DNA of 64,000 nucleotides from Chrysogorgia sp. JL179-B06 (Eukaryota > Cnidaria > Anthozoa > Scleralcyonacea > Chrysogorgiidae). Positions 32,320 to 44,161 of this stretch are shown one piece after another. The position numbers and the translations under genes were made by a program. Each line of letters opens with the position of its first letter. The stretch's first letter is position 1. The notes under the pieces are model-generated. The model was not told where the DNA came from. It searched no databases and worked only from the letters and a program-made list of their open reading frames with translations. The stretch is from NCBI GenBank assembly GCA_035772405.1, contig JAYKKM010000375.1:5862001-5926000 (forward strand). The letters are read 5' to 3'.

Positions 32320-32600
32320 GAATATAAGCATTATAAATCACGAAGACTCACTGTTCACTAAATATGCACTATGAATAGGCACTATATAACTGGAAGACTC
32401 ACTGTTCACTAAATAGGCACTATGAATAGGCACTATAAACCACCAAGACTCACTGTTCACTAAATAGGCACTATGAACCACGAAGACTCACTGTTCACTA
32501 AATAGGCACTATGAATAGACACTATAAACCACAAAGACTCACTGTTCACTAAATAGGCACTATGAATAGGCACTATAAACCAGAAAGACATACTTTTCAC
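32320..32600. repeat. 51-bp minisatellite, short array
   Basis: About five copies of the same unit as at 22985-24870, placed upstream of the first EGF exon of the left gene. Confidence 0.9.
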
Positions 32601-32870
32601 TAATTTGAATTAACAAAAACATATGCGTGTCCCCAACGCAATTCCAAAATCGATTTTTGCAACCAATCGGGAGGACATGGGAAAAAAGTATTTGGGGATC
32701 ACTTTCCATGGGATTTCTAATCCTAACCCTAATACTAATTAAAATACTAATCCTAATCCTAATCCTGACCTAAAACCCACTGGAAGAGAAAAACGCAAAA
32801 ATAAAAGACTCCGTACAAGTTCGAACCAACGGTGACGAGAATACCACTCAGGCATGACTGCAAGCAAATT
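32600..32870. repeat. Dispersed repeat, copy 3
   Basis: This is a diverged full copy of the element at 24878-25130. It contains an expanded cctaatc/cctaaccc run (32718-32770). The downstream block 32960-33060 repeats 25255-25350. Confidence 0.6.
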
Positions 32871-33209
32871 ACAAGAAATTGTGTAGAAGGATAATTGGAA
32901 GAAAATTTGGTTGTCTTTGTAAGGAAATTTTATCAAAAGTAAGGAAAAATTATCAGAAGACGGAAATTTTTTTTTAGACTTGTGGAAGCACTGCTGAGAT
33001 TGCTCAGTTGCAATTTTTGCGTGCATGCTTCGAGTGTTTTAGCAAGTAGTAACCATCGAAAAACGTTATTAGTACATACATATATCCGACTATATATGTT
33101 AGAATATTTAGACTGACTTTCTTCTACGAGAAATAAAGTCATTGACCCTAATATTGTCATCATTTCTCCTGCTGTTTAATTTATTTTTATTCACAATTTA
33201 ATAAGTGCA

Positions 33210-33595
33210 TGTGTGGTTTCCTGTGGTGTTACAATTTACTCTATTACAATATATAGATTGCTTCGCTTCTACGAGGAAGAAAGTCTGTGACATTATTTTT
33301 TAATAATTTGTCGAGCCTCTCAGGGCTTTCGCCAAGACCGGCACAGCTCCCGACGGAGCTGCTGTATAGAAAATCTCCAGCAATATGTTCCCCATGTCCA
33401 AGCAAAATCGTCTCTGTAGGTTTGTTTTTATGAAAAGCTGCTAAAATTCCATCATCAGTGTAAGTCATACAGTGAATGCCAGGGGACAGGTCGTTGATAA
33501 TATAGTTAAATTTGCTACATATGAATTATTTCTCCTGCAAATGCTGAAAATTGTATTCCTAAGTGATTCACATTTTCAGTAGTAGTATAGATCGC
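33210..33595 (-). repeat. Dispersed intronic repeat with degraded open frame
   Basis: Another copy of the INDLSP...GHGE element. The frame is shifted after GDFLYSSS, so it is not an intact gene. Confidence 0.6.
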
Positions 33596-33597
33596 AC

Positions 33598-33724
33598 CAA
33601 GAGAAAGAGAAAGAGAAAAAGAGAGAAAGAGGGAAAGAGAAAGAGAGAAAGAGAAAGAGAGAAAGAGAAAGAGAGAAAGAGAGAAAGAGATAAAGAGAAA
33701 GTGAGAAAGAGAGAAAGAGAAAGT

Positions 33725-33756
<32 letters not shown>

Positions 33757-34040
33757 AAGAGAAAGATAAAGAGAGAAAGAGAGAAAGAGAAAGAGAGAAA
33801 GAGAGAAAGAGAAAGAAAAAGAAAAAGAGAAAGAGAAAGAAAGAGAGAAAGAGAAAGAGAGAAAGAGAAAGAGAGAAAAAGAGAAAGAGCAAGAGAAAGA
33901 AAAAGAAAAAGAGAGAAAGAGAGAAAGAGAAAGAGGGAAAGAGAGAAAGAGGGAAAGAGAGAAAGAGAAAGAGGGAATGAGAGAAAAAGAGATAACCCGT
34001 AAAAGATAAAGGAGAGGAAGAATAGAGAGAAAGAGAGAAA
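33598..34040. repeat. (GAAAGA)n purine-rich microsatellite
   Basis: About 440 bp of agagaaagagaa-type repeats. The counterpart in the other arm is the (TTTCTC)n run at 59230-59325, in inverted orientation and much shorter. The REREKE and FSLSLF ORFs are artefacts. Confidence 0.95.
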
Positions 34041-34102
34041 TAATTTCAATATGCCGCAGCACGTTTAGAGGTGTATTATTTATTGATTTTCAGAATACAA
34101 AC

Positions 34103-34211
34103 CTTTTTCGTATGCCATCTTCACATCGTGTGTCGCATCACAATGGCACATTCGAGATGTAGCGTTGTGTGTTCCAGTTCCTTTACAGACATTACAGCAA
34201 ATCATGTACTC
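34103..34211 (-). CDS. Small Cys-rich exon between PAN and EGF
   Basis: The acceptor is ttccttag and the donor GTTTGT. It encodes EYMICCNVCKGTGTHNATSR, then MCHCDATHDVKMAYEK(G): five cysteines in 36 residues and an N-glycosylation site (NAT). It joins the PAN exon in phase 0 (...ISPPK-EYMICC) and donates one base to the EGF exon to make the Asp of DIDEC. The right-gene exon (59062-59170) has the same length and about 90% identity. I do not know a named domain for it. Confidence 0.82.
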
Positions 34212-34985
34212 CTAAGGAAAAAGATTTTCTTTTTTTTTTTTAAATGCAAAATTTCCGGTGTCGATGGCGCCAAATACAACGTCCAAATGTCCTTCTAAAT
34301 TGGACTTAATTTCTTTCAAATTTCCATGATTAACTGGAAATTTGTTCAATTTCGGAAAAATTGTCTGTCATTCGGGCATTCATGCACAAACCAATTGTTA
34401 AAACTATTTATTGGTGTTATTATTTTAGTTGTATTAGTTTCGCTATTATAAAATAACATCTTGAAAAGGTCTGTTCTGATTGGCTAGTGGAAAATCGAAG
34501 CGAAGCCGAGTTGTTTTCCGGTATTTTCCGGTTGAAATGACGTAAAAGCAATTCGGCGACAGAGAGCAAAAGCAATTCGGCGACACGAAATACATGAATG
34601 TTATCTTAAAAGATCAGAATTTGACATTTTTGAACTTTGAACGTAAGTGATTTCAAGAATAGAGGGAATAATTCCGTGTTTCTCTACAGTTTTCATTTTG
34701 TATTATATTGCCTCTGTCGTATAACATGTGTTATTTTATAAAATAAATAAAAAATGCCTTTTTATCTCATTACTGTGATATGAATAAGACATGAATAAGA
34801 CATGAATAACACCATTTCAACAGGAAAAACACTTCACATTGTGGTTCCACTAGGCTTTTTACCGGTTCAAATAATGTCATTGATGTTCCAAGTAAACAAT
34901 GTGCCAAGCAAGCAATTTTTTATTCATTAAAGTGCCCGTATATAACCCCAAAATACGATATTAATAGGGATCCGAGGTTTGTGCA
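34212..34985. other. Intron segment without gene
   Basis: AT-rich intron sequence. It includes a short recurring motif attataaaataacatcttga followed by a gttctgattggct-type phrase (about 34441-34485), also seen near 15573 and, inverted, near 38170-38215, probably a MITE end. The first ~80 bp mirror 59000-59060 of the right arm. Confidence 0.5.
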
Positions 34986-37900
34986 AGAAAAGGAGGTGGA
35001 ATAAGAAAAGAAGGTGGAATAAGAAAAGGAGGTGGAATAAGAAAAGGAGGTGGAATAAGAAAAGGAGGTGGAATAAGAAAAGGAGGTCCAATAAGAAAAG
35101 GAAGTCCAATAAGAAAAGGAGGTGGAATAAGAAAAGGAGGTCCAATAAGAAATGGAAGTCCAATAAGAAAAGGAGGTGGAATAAGAAAAGGAGGTGGAAT
35201 AAGAAAAGGAGGTCCAATAAGAAAAGGAAGTGGAATAAGAAAAGGAGGTCCAATAAGAAAAGGAGGTCTAATAAGAAAAGGAAGTCCAATAAGAAAAGGA
35301 GGTCTAATAAGAAAAGGAGGTCCAATAAGAAAAGGAGGTCTAATAAGAAAAGGAGGTCCAATAAGAAAAGGAGGTCTAATAAGAAAAGGAAGTCCAATAA
35401 GAAAAGGAAGTCCAATACGAAAAGGAGGTTCAATAAGAAAAGGAGGTCCAATAAGAAAAGGAGGTCCAATAAGAAAAGGAGGTTCAATAAGAAAAGGAGG
35501 TTCAATAAGAAAAGGAGGTCCAATAAGAAAAGGAGGTCCAATAAGAAAAGGAGGTCCAATAAGAAAAGGAGGTTCAATAAGAAAAGGAGGTCTAATAAGA
35601 AAAGGAGGTCTAATAAGAAAAGGAGGTCCAATAAGAAAAGGAGGTCTAATAAGAAAAGGAGGTCCAATAAGAAAAGGAGGTTCAATAAGAAAAGGAGGTT
35701 CAATAAGAAAAGGAGGTCCAATAAGAAAAGGAGGTCCAATAAGAAAAGGAGGTCCAATAAGAAAAGGAGGTTCAATAAGAAAAGGAGGTCTAATAAGAAA
35801 AGGAGGTCCAATAAGAAAAGGAGGTCCAATAAGAAAAGGAGGTCTAATAAGAAAAGGAGGTCCAATAAGAAAAGGAGGTTCAATAAGAAAAGGAGGTTCA
35901 ATAAGAAAAGGAGGTCTAATAAGAAAAGGAGGTCCAATAAGAAAAGGAGGTCTAATAAGAAAAGGAGGTCCAATAAGAAAAGGAGGTCTAATAAGAAAAG
36001 GAGGTCCAATAAGAAAAGGAGGTCCAATAAGAAAAGGAGGTCCAATAAGAAAAGGAGGTCTAATAAGAAAAGGAGGTCTAATAAGAAAAGGAGGTCTAAT
36101 AAGAAAAGGAGGTCCAATAAGAAAAGGAGGTCTAATAAGAAAAGGATGTTCAATAAGAAAAGGAGGTCTAATAAGAAAAGGAGGTTCAATAAGAAAAGGA
36201 GGTCCAATAAGAAAAGGAGGTCCAATAAGAAAAGGAGGTCCAATAAGAAAAGGAGGTCTAATAACAAAAGGAGGTCTAATAAGAAAAGGAGGTTCAATAA
36301 GAAAAGGAGGTCTAATAAGAAAAGGAGGTCCAATAAGAAAATGAGGTCCAATAAGAAAAGGAGGTCTAATAACAAAAGGAGGTCTAATAACAAAAGGAGG
36401 TCCAATAAGAAAAGGAGGTCTAATAAGAAAAGGAGGTCCAATAAGAAAAGGAGGTCTAATAACAAAAGGAGGTCTAATAAGAAAAGGAGGTTCAATAAGA
36501 AAAGGAGGTCTAATAACAAAAGGAGGTCTAATAACAAAAGGAGGTCCAATAAGAAAAGGAGGTCTAATAAGAAAAGGAGGTCTAATAACAAAAGGAGGTC
36601 TAATAAGAAAAGGAGGTCCAATAAGAAAAGGAGGTTCAATAAGAAAAGGAGGTCTAATAACAAAAGGAGGTCTAATAAGAAAAGGAGGTCCAATAAGAAA
36701 AGGAGGTCTAATAACAAAAGGAGGTCTAATAACAAAAGGAGGTCCAATAAGAAAAGGAGGTCTAATAAGAAAAGGAGGTCCAATAAGAAAAGGAGGTCTA
36801 ATAACAAAAGGAGGTCTAATAAGAAAAGGAGGTCCAATAACAAAAGGAGGTCCAATAAGAAAAGGAGGTCTAATAAGAAAAGCAGGTCTAATAAGAAAAG
36901 GAGGTCTAATAAGAAAAGGAGGTTCAATAAGAAAAGGAGGTCCAATAAGAAAAGGGGGTCTAATAAGAAAAGGAGGTCTAATAACAAAAGGAGGTCTAAT
37001 AAGAAAAGGAGGTCTAATAAGAAAAGGAGGTCTAATAACAAAAGGAGGTCGAATAAGAAAAGGAGGTCCAATAAGAAAAGGAGGTCTAATAAGAAAAAGA
37101 GGTCCAATAACAAAAGGAGGTTCAATAACAAAAGGAGGTCCAATAACAAAAAGAGGTCCAATAACAAAAGGAGGTTCAATAAGAAAATGAGGTCTAATAA
37201 GAAAAGGAGGTCCAATAAGAAAAGGAGGTCCGATAAGAAAAGGAGGTTCAATAAGAAAAGGAAGTACAATAAGAAAAGGGGGTCTAATAAGAAAAGGAGG
37301 TCCAATAAGAAAAGGAGGTCCAATAAGAAAAGGAGGTCCAATAAGAAAAGGGGGTCTAATAAGAAAAGGATGTCCAATAAGAGAAGGAGGTCTAATAAGA
37401 AAAGGAAGTCCAATAAGAAAAGGAGGTCTAATAAGAAAAGGAGGTCTAATAAGAAAAGGAGGTCCAATAAGAAAAGGAGGTCTAATAAGAAAAGGAGGTT
37501 CAATAAGAAAAGGAGGTCTAATAAGAAAAGGAGGTCTAATAAGAAAAGGAGGTCCAATAAGAAAAGGAGGTCTAATAAGAAAAGGAGGTCTAATAAGAAA
37601 AGGAGGTCCAATAAGAAAAGGAGGTCTAATAAGAAAAGGAAGTACAATAAGAAAAGGAGGTCCAATAAGAAAAGGAGGTCCAATAAGAAAAGGAGGTCTA
37701 ATAAGAAAAGGAGGTTCAATAAGAAAAGGAGGTCCAATAAGAAAAGGAGGTCCAATAAGAAAAGGAGGTCTAATAAGAAAAGGAGGTCTAATAAGAAAAG
37801 GAGGTCTAATAAGAAAAGGAGGTCCAATAAGAAAAGGAGGTCTAATAAGAAAAGGAAGTCCAATAAGAAAAGGAGGTCCAATAAGAAAAGGATGTCCAAT

Positions 37901-38085
37901 AAGAAAAGGATGTTCAATAAGAAAAGGATGTTCAATAAGAAAAGGAGGTTCAATAAGAAAAGGAGGTCCAATAAGAAAAGGAGGTACAATAAGAAAAGGA
38001 GGTCTAATAAGAAAAGGAGGTCTAATAAGAAAAGGAGGTCCAATAAGAAAAGGAGGTCCAATAACAAAAGGAGGTCCAATCTCTT
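34986..38085. repeat. 18-bp satellite array, left arm (about 170 copies)
   Basis: The consensus unit is aagaaaaggaggtccaat, with the last half varying (ggtcc, ggtct, ggttc, ggtgg). The ~3.1-kb array lies in the intron between the PAN and Cys-rich exons. The unit length is a multiple of three and stop-free in most frames, so both strands show ORFs of about 1,040 codons (KKRRSN, LLDLLF, LIGPPF repeats). These are not genes. The same intron of the right gene has the array inverted. Confidence 0.97.
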
Positions 38086-38234
38086 TATTATATAACAATG
38101 GCGTCATTTTTCAAAATAAGGCTAATAGAACTAGTAAAATCCAGGAGTGGAATACACACTAAATTCCGTATTGCATTTAGCCAATGAGAACAGACCTTTT
38201 AAAACGTTATTTTATAATGATATTTTATGTTTAC

Positions 38235-38494
38235 CTTCGGAGGACTGATCAGGGGAATATGTTGATACATTTTATTATTTTCTAGTTTGCTTAGAGAACT
38301 GCCGTTCACGCCGTGCAGTAGCTCGCAATCCCCATATTCGTTCTCCAATAAATCGCAATCCCCATGTGCTTCCTCCAAGGGATCTCGTTTGAAATTAACA
38401 GATCTACAACATGGATCTTCGATGCATTTCACGATGCAAATCAATTTATCAATGGACTTAAATGTTTCCAGAATTTCACTATTCAGACGCAATT
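38235..38494 (-). CDS. PAN/Apple domain exon (left gene)
   Basis: The acceptor is tgttgcttttag (AG 38496-38495) and the donor GTAAAC starts at 38234. It encodes LRLNSEILETFKSIDKLICI, VKCIEDPCCRSVNFKRDPLE, EAHGDCDLLENEYGDCELLH, G.NGSSLSKLENNKMYQHIPLISPPK. The C..KC...PCCRSVNF and GDCELL pattern is typical of the PAN_1/Apple domain, an extracellular protein- or carbohydrate-binding module. Ten residues (a partial repeat of GDC-LL) are present here but absent in the right copy. The exon needs two carried bases, so an upstream exon (presumably the signal peptide) is missing. Confidence 0.87.
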
Positions 38495-38699
38495 CTAAAA
38501 GCAACAAACCAATGGAGGACTCTCATTTCACGTGTTATCCTTACAAAACTGGATTGTGGAACACACAGCCCAAAAACATGTTTATATTACTTGCTTTATA
38601 AGGTGAATTATAGGGATGCTGGAAATAATGTTTATTGTCGGGGACGGCCAAAAGGGATGACTCAAAAGGACCTTTATGTTTTTGTCTCGCCTTTATGTT

Positions 38700-38750
38700 T
38701 CGTTATGTTAGGGTTAGCTAGGGTTAGGGTTAGGTTTAAGGTTAGCTACT
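38700..38750. repeat. Interstitial telomere-like tract
   Basis: gttagggttagctagggtta continues ggg.ttaggtttaagg. It is irregular TTAGGG-type sequence. A second tract lies at 40022-40060. Confidence 0.6.
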
Positions 38751-38779
38751 AAAGCGAGTACGTGGCAACATTTCACCAA

Positions 38780-39300
38780 CTGTTGCATTAACAATGCACA
38801 AAGTGATGATTGAGCCAATAATTACCTACTGCTGCACATTATACCTGGGCCTACCACCAATCCATATTAATAAACTTGACGCAGTTCGTAGAAAAGCAAT
38901 GTTGATCGTTGACCATAAAAATCCACCAATTTTTGATTCGATAAGTACAACAATTCAAAGAAAAGCATAAACTTGGTCCTACATACTTTGACAATTATTT
39001 TTTGTAAAACACACCACACAAAAAAAATCACACACAGAAAATACACACAGAAAATCCACACAGAAAATCGCTACTCACATTGATAACTAATGCAATTATA
39101 GATGTACCAGTAAATAGATTACTATACTAGTTAATTAAGTTAGTTCATTTAATACTATATATCTTATATACTTTGTAAATAACTTTTAAATTATATATCT
39201 GTATATACTCCTTTTGTACACGCCCCTCGTGGAAATCAGCTTCGGTTGACGGGGTCAGCGTGTTTAAATAAAGTTTTTCTATCTAGTATCTATCTACACA
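38780..39300 (+). pseudogene. 5-prime truncated LINE, RT tail and 3-prime UTR
   Basis: The plus strand reads KVMIEPIITYCCTLYLGLPP, then INKLDAVRRKAM in the C-terminal region of a LINE RT. Broken frames follow, then a 3-prime UTR with ccctcgtggaaatcagcttc and gtttaaataaag, and a (tatcta)n-like tail at about 39280-39300. It is a dead fragment. Confidence 0.65.
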
Positions 39301-39650
39301 TATGACACTCGAGGAAACAACTCATCTCTTGTGCTTCCAAAGATGAAAACCGAATCCGCCAAAAGAAGTTTCCTATTTCAAGGAGTTCTGATATTTAATA
39401 ATTAAGCTGCCAAAGGAAGTCCATGACGAAAATAGTTTTATTTTATTTAGAAAAAGAATTTTAAATAGTACCTTTTGACCATCATTTTGGTCTATAGGTT
39501 GAACCGTTTTTCTCTTTTAATGTTTTTCGATATTATAATTAGCATAGGTTTGACTATTAATATTTTTAATCTTAATATTTTAACTTTTAACTATTTTACT
39601 GTATCTAGACACAGGTCCTTGTAGGATAGCAGCTTTTAATAGCTGAACAA
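39301..39650 (+). pseudogene. Second LINE tail fragment
   Basis: YDTRGNNSSLVLPKMKTESA, KRSFLFQG and FNN fit the C-terminal motif of CR1-type ORF2 (TRG..NLVLPK.KTE..K.SF...G). A 3-prime UTR with acaggtccttgtaggatagc follows. It appears to be the older element interrupted by the fragment at 38780-39300. Confidence 0.6.
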
Positions 39651-39656
39651 GTTTAA

Positions 39657-39978
39657 AGGTGCCGTCAAGTTCGTTCTGCGCATGTCCACGTTTCTGTTTA
39701 CATCGTTTGTTTACATTGCATTATATAAACATTGAACATGAAGTATTGCGGATTTGTTTTCCACGGTTGAGCTTTTCCGCCTAAAAAGCGTGTTATAAGA
39801 AGCTGTTCTGTTCCTAAATGTGGATAATATATCAAACTACCACTCGCGCCTTCGCCACCTTTGACGAATACTCGCTTTCGAACTCATGTCGCAAATCTAT
39901 TCCGTTGAAGTTTGTTGACATATGGGGTCCCGCACGTTTGAAATATCACACATGCGCAGAACGGACTGGACGGCACCT
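39657..39978. mobile_element. TTAA-flanked inverted-repeat element (MITE)
   Basis: TTAA at 39653-39656 and 39979-39982 flanks ends aggtgccgtcaagttcgttc and its imperfect complement gaacggactggacggcacct. The interior is non-coding. Confidence 0.8.
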
Positions 39979-40021
39979 TTAACCTGTTTAAATATGGTTA
40001 TAATAATAATAATAATAGGAT

Positions 40022-40060
40022 CAAGGTTAAGGTTAGGATTGAGATTAGGGTTAGGATTAG
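40022..40060. repeat. Interstitial telomere-like tract
   Basis: aaggttaaggttaggattga continues gattagggttagg. It is a short irregular tract of the same kind as at 38700-38750. Confidence 0.5.
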
Positions 40061-40469
40061 AATTTCTAGAAAATGTGAAGGTCCTTTTGAGTCCTTCACC
40101 TTTATTGAAATTAGGGACCATTCATTAACTATATCGGATGGGGTGGTGGTAAAAGAATGGGGGAGGTCATGCAAGAAAATTACAAGAGGGGGGTCATCCT
40201 GACACACAATAAATGTTTAACCTTCTACTAAATAACACATTGGCGGATCCAGGCGGGTTCCGAGGGTTCCATGGAACCCCCTTTCTGAAGCCGAGCTTGC
40301 TCTTTACGCTCGAAATAATTAGATTTGTAGAATGGAATTGATTAATTGATTTTAGCGTACGATAGTACTTCCAACAATCTATTTTGAACTGCCATTACCA
40401 TTGTATTTTTACACTAAACATGGTCTATAATAAAGATTTATTAATATTATTTTTACCATCAAGTGTTGT

Positions 40470-41170
40470 ATCGTAACAAATGATTGTTTCCACTATGTCT
40501 CCTTCAATGGTTGACGTCCAGATGACAGTCAAGATGAGAAATACGGTAGAATCCCACCACACGAAGTTTGACGTGCAATATCTCATAACAGCCCGCTCTT
40601 ATCACCGCCAGATGTTAAACTCTATTATGCTTTATAAGCTCAGTTTTCCTGGTAAAAAAATCAACGAGAAAAAAAAATCGTCATTTGGTGAGAATAAAAC
40701 TTTTTATAATGCTCTTATAAAATCAATTATGTTGTACGGCAGTTTAATTTCGACTTATTGTTCAAAAGAGAATTTAAATATAATTTTTAAATTACAAAAA
40801 CGTGCGGCGCGTGCAATACTCAGGGCTAGCTGATACGCGGTCTAGAACAGTAGAAAATGTTAAGAAATTAGGTTGGATTCCTTTTTATGACGATAGTTTA
40901 TAAAAAACTAAAAGGAGATTCACCATCATATATTGATGCCTTTGTTAATTACACACTACTCTACACATGCTCAAGACAGACTAGGCATGGTCAATATAAT
41001 TCAGTCTGTCCTAAGTATAGCCATGATTTACACCAGTGAGGCTGGCAGGTCATTCACAGTTATAGCAGTATTAAGTTATGGAATAGTTTACCGCGTGAAA
41101 TATAGAGAAAGCCTAGTGTTTATTCATTTAAGAAAGCTATGAGAAATCATTTTATTGAATCTTATAAAAA
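40470..41170 (+). pseudogene. Dead LINE ORF2 C-terminal fragment, left arm copy
   Basis: The plus strand reads FYNALIKSIMLYGSLISTYC, LQKRAARAIL, then (after frameshifts) LGWIPFYDD, KLKGDSPSYIDAFV and IKLWNSLPREI. These are the thumb and C-terminal motifs of CR1-type RT proteins. The preceding part (MVDVQMTVKMRNTVESHHTK) is not recognised. The copy at 50820-52140 is the inverted partner, so the fragment predates the palindrome. Confidence 0.7.
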
Positions 41171-41240
41171 CAATGACTATTTCGAAGTGTTATTGCAAAC
41201 TGATATGCATTATATATATATATATGCGTTGTATGTAGTA

Positions 41241-41337
41241 TTTAAAACACGAGAAGGAGCGTTTTATCATATTTAAAATGCGAGCGCGCAGCGCGAGCAT
41301 TTTAGATATGATAAAACGCGAGTTCGAGTGTTTTAAA
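41241..41337. repeat. Strong hairpin in a left-arm-specific insertion
   Basis: tttaaaacacgag... returns as ctcg.gtgttttaaa around gcgagcgcgcagcgcgagc. The region 41240-41560 is absent from the right arm, where flanking sequences join near 50720-50750. Confidence 0.75.
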
Positions 41338-41932
41338 TAGCTTCAAAAACAATTGATTGTAATCACCAGGGAGTGTACTGGTTTTCATTTTCTATTAGAG
41401 GTAAATTGGGTTGATGTATGAAATGCAAATTAGAAGTTCGTAGAGACTTTATATAATTTTCATGCTGATTAGTATTCATGGTTTTATCAGGTATAAAAGC
41501 CTTGCGCGTGACTAAATACGGAAATGTGATTGGACAATTTGGTTAATGAATATTAATGATTTTTGAACTATTTATATAAAATACGACGTTTTCTCCTATA
41601 GCGCGTGAAAATATCATTTTTATCTTCACATGTGAAGTAATCATCTTGGCTATTTCATCGATTTCAATATAATAAACAGAATATTATACATGGGCGCTTG
41701 GAGAAACGAATTTTAACTTCTCGTTCGCTTCGCTCATTTGTGAGAAAATATTATACCAATGCTCGAAGATAAAATTGTAAGATGCATTGTAAGTACGGTC
41801 GAGAAATAGTAACAATGATAAGGATTATGAGCCCCCAAGCATTCCGCTGAAAGTTGTTTGTCCTTAACATGCATCTAAACCATAAATCGGCGCGATTAAT
41901 CGCACTGTGTATAAACGCAGCTTAACGTAATA

Positions 41933-42116
41933 AAGGACCGTTTACACAGGAGATATTTGCTGCGATTTTTCTCTTTGTAACAGATGCGATCGAATGGATT
42001 GTCTTGCGAATGTGCAGATCTATGACGTTTAACACTTTAGAAAGTCATGCACTATATCGCATACGTCAGGGTCAGAAAAATCGCAGTAAAAATCGCCTGT
42101 GTAAACGGGCCTTAAG
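41933..42116. mobile_element. MITE with ends like aaggcccgtttacacagg
   Basis: aaggaccgtttacacaggag with tgctgcgattttt at the left matches the inverted aaaaatcgcagtaaaaatcg and cctgtgtaaacgggcctt at the right. A diverged inverted partner is at about 50250-50395, so it was present before the duplication. Confidence 0.75.
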
Positions 42117-42359
42117 GCTCCAAAACCTACGATTTTACGTCGTTATCCGAGCATATCCGGTCGTTTCTCCTCAATTATTTTAAGATCCTGAGTGATGATC
42201 CAACCCAGGATCTGGATCTCGCAGTTGATAGGGTAGTGTAAGTAACCACTATTCTACTATGCTGGCTTGTGTATAGCTGAAGGACTCGTGCTAAATGGCC
42301 TGGCTCAGAATATCGCCATGGTTATCAACCCAAACAATGACTCGTTCAAAATAATCGGT

Positions 42360-43249
42360 TACTCATTCAAAAGCTAATCGGATGCTACGGATAAATAACA
42401 CGTAACACAACAAACAGATAAGGTATACTCTTAAATTTCGGTACGCGGGTCAATTTTCTTTTGAACGGAACTCCTTGATTTTTGTAGTGTAAACGCAAAA
42501 CTATACAGGCGCGCGTGCCCTAAAAGAAAACCAACTCGAGAGGTAGTCTCGGCCTGTTTGGGGGAATAGAAGAGGAGGAAGACAAAATGGTGAAATCATC
42601 AGAGAAACAGGGTGTCCAGTGACAGTGTCACAATGATGTGTCAGGATACTTGTGGTGGAAGGATTAATTCGTGCATGTCTTGCCAGTAAGAGCAGACACC
42701 CAAATCTTGGGAATCTTGACCTTAACGGTAAAGAAATGAGATAATCGAAGAGAGGGGCGGAAAACAATGCGAAGGTTAATGTGGGAAAGCACTAGAGTAT
42801 ATAGCTTCCGAATCCGAGTGCGAAGTTCAAGGCTATACGTTGTCCAGTAAAAGGGAGACAGAAGTAAATAACCTTCTTGGGAGCAAGGGAAACTTTAGGG
42901 GAGAGTGAATGAATCTTATCTAAAAAGCGACGAATACATGTGTTAAGAAAATAAATGGGATATCGATTAAGTAAGAACGTTTTTTAAGGGTTTGAATTTG
43001 GTTTTCAAAAGAGAGGTAAGATGAGCAGATGTGAAAATAGCGATTAAGAAGGGTCGAGATCAAAGGGTCGACCTCTTTTATGTACAAAAGGAATGAAACT
43101 ATTAAAATTGGTATATAGACCAGTAAAAGTAGGCTTTTGAAACACTGAAGTAGAAAAAGACCATGGGTATGCCTATTTTTCGTGTTTTTTGCTGGGCTTT
43201 AATTGTTATTTATTATTCGATTATCACATAAAAATGAATTCAGTTTTAC
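42360..43249. other. Left-arm-specific sequence, no gene seen
   Basis: No coding feature is recognised. The ORF at 42501-42767 is serine/arginine-rich and matches nothing I know. Fragments such as aaaggaatgaaactattaaa (about 43080) resemble the antisense of the Penelope fragment A region near 13920. Confidence 0.5.
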
Positions 43250-44035
43250 AAGCTCGAAACTACTGACTAAGTCGAACCTGTACAGCTTGCTGATCGCTGG
43301 CGAAAATATATAGATGCTTTGATCATTCAAGGGCAAAATCAAAAGATATAGGGGTCACGATGTGTGTGGATATGCATGACTTATGCAAAACTACGACTGA
43401 TTACTAATTCATGTGCACAGCTGTCAAGGCTAGCGAAAACTGACTAAATCGAACCTGTATATAGCTTTCTGAACGCCGGTGAGATTATATACATGCTTTG
43501 ATCATTCATGGGAAAAATCAAAATATATGGAACGAGGGTCACGATGTGTGCGGCCATATGTATGACTTATGCAGAACTACAAATGATTATTAATTCATGT
43601 GCATATAGCTGTCGAGGCTTACGAAACATAACTAACTAAATCGAACCTGTACAGCTTTCTGATCGCTGGCGAGATTATATAGATGCTTTTGGCCATTCAT
43701 GGGCGAGGATCGAGGATCACGATGGAGCGAGGATCACGATGTCAGTGTGCGGATATGCATACAGACTTATATGCAGAACTACGACTGATTACTAATTCAT
43801 GTGCACAGCTGGCTTGCGAAAACTAACTAAATCGAACCTGCATGTATATCTTTCTGATTGCCGAAGAGAATATATATAGATGCTTTGACCATTTATGAGC
43901 AAAATCAGCAGGTATTGAGCGTGGATCACTAGCGTACGTGTTTGAGGTCTTTAATACATAAGGTCGCGAAAACTGATCAAATCGAAGCTGCAGCTTTGAT
44001 GAGAACTTATGAACAAAATCAGATGGTAGAGCAAA
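43250..44035 (-). repeat. Tandem array of degenerate tRNA-like units, block 1
   Basis: Units of about 175-192 bp begin near 43265, 43440, 43631, 43823 and 43973 with ctaaatcgaacctgtacagc, ttctgatcgctggcgaga and then tttgaccattcatggg. Read on the minus strand this matches the tRNA-like SINE head (tctcaccggcaatcaaaagg, ttacaggttcgat). The array therefore appears to be an amplified tRNA-derived unit. Confidence 0.65.
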
Positions 44036-44161
44036 CTCTTATATATGCGTATACTTCTTACTATTACTTCTATATGCTTTGTTGAACAATTTAAAGTGTG
44101 GTTTCATCGTATTTTACTGATACAATCGTTGCACGATGGCGCTACAAATACCACGACTTAA

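Noticed and set aside
33515..34062. FSLSLF and REREKE ORFs
   Set aside because: (GAAAGA)n simple repeat read on either strand.
34927..38107. ORFs of about 1,040-1,050 codons on both strands
   Set aside because: They are translations of the 18-bp satellite, whose period is a multiple of three; the same stretch is open in three overlapping frames on both strands, so coding is not indicated.
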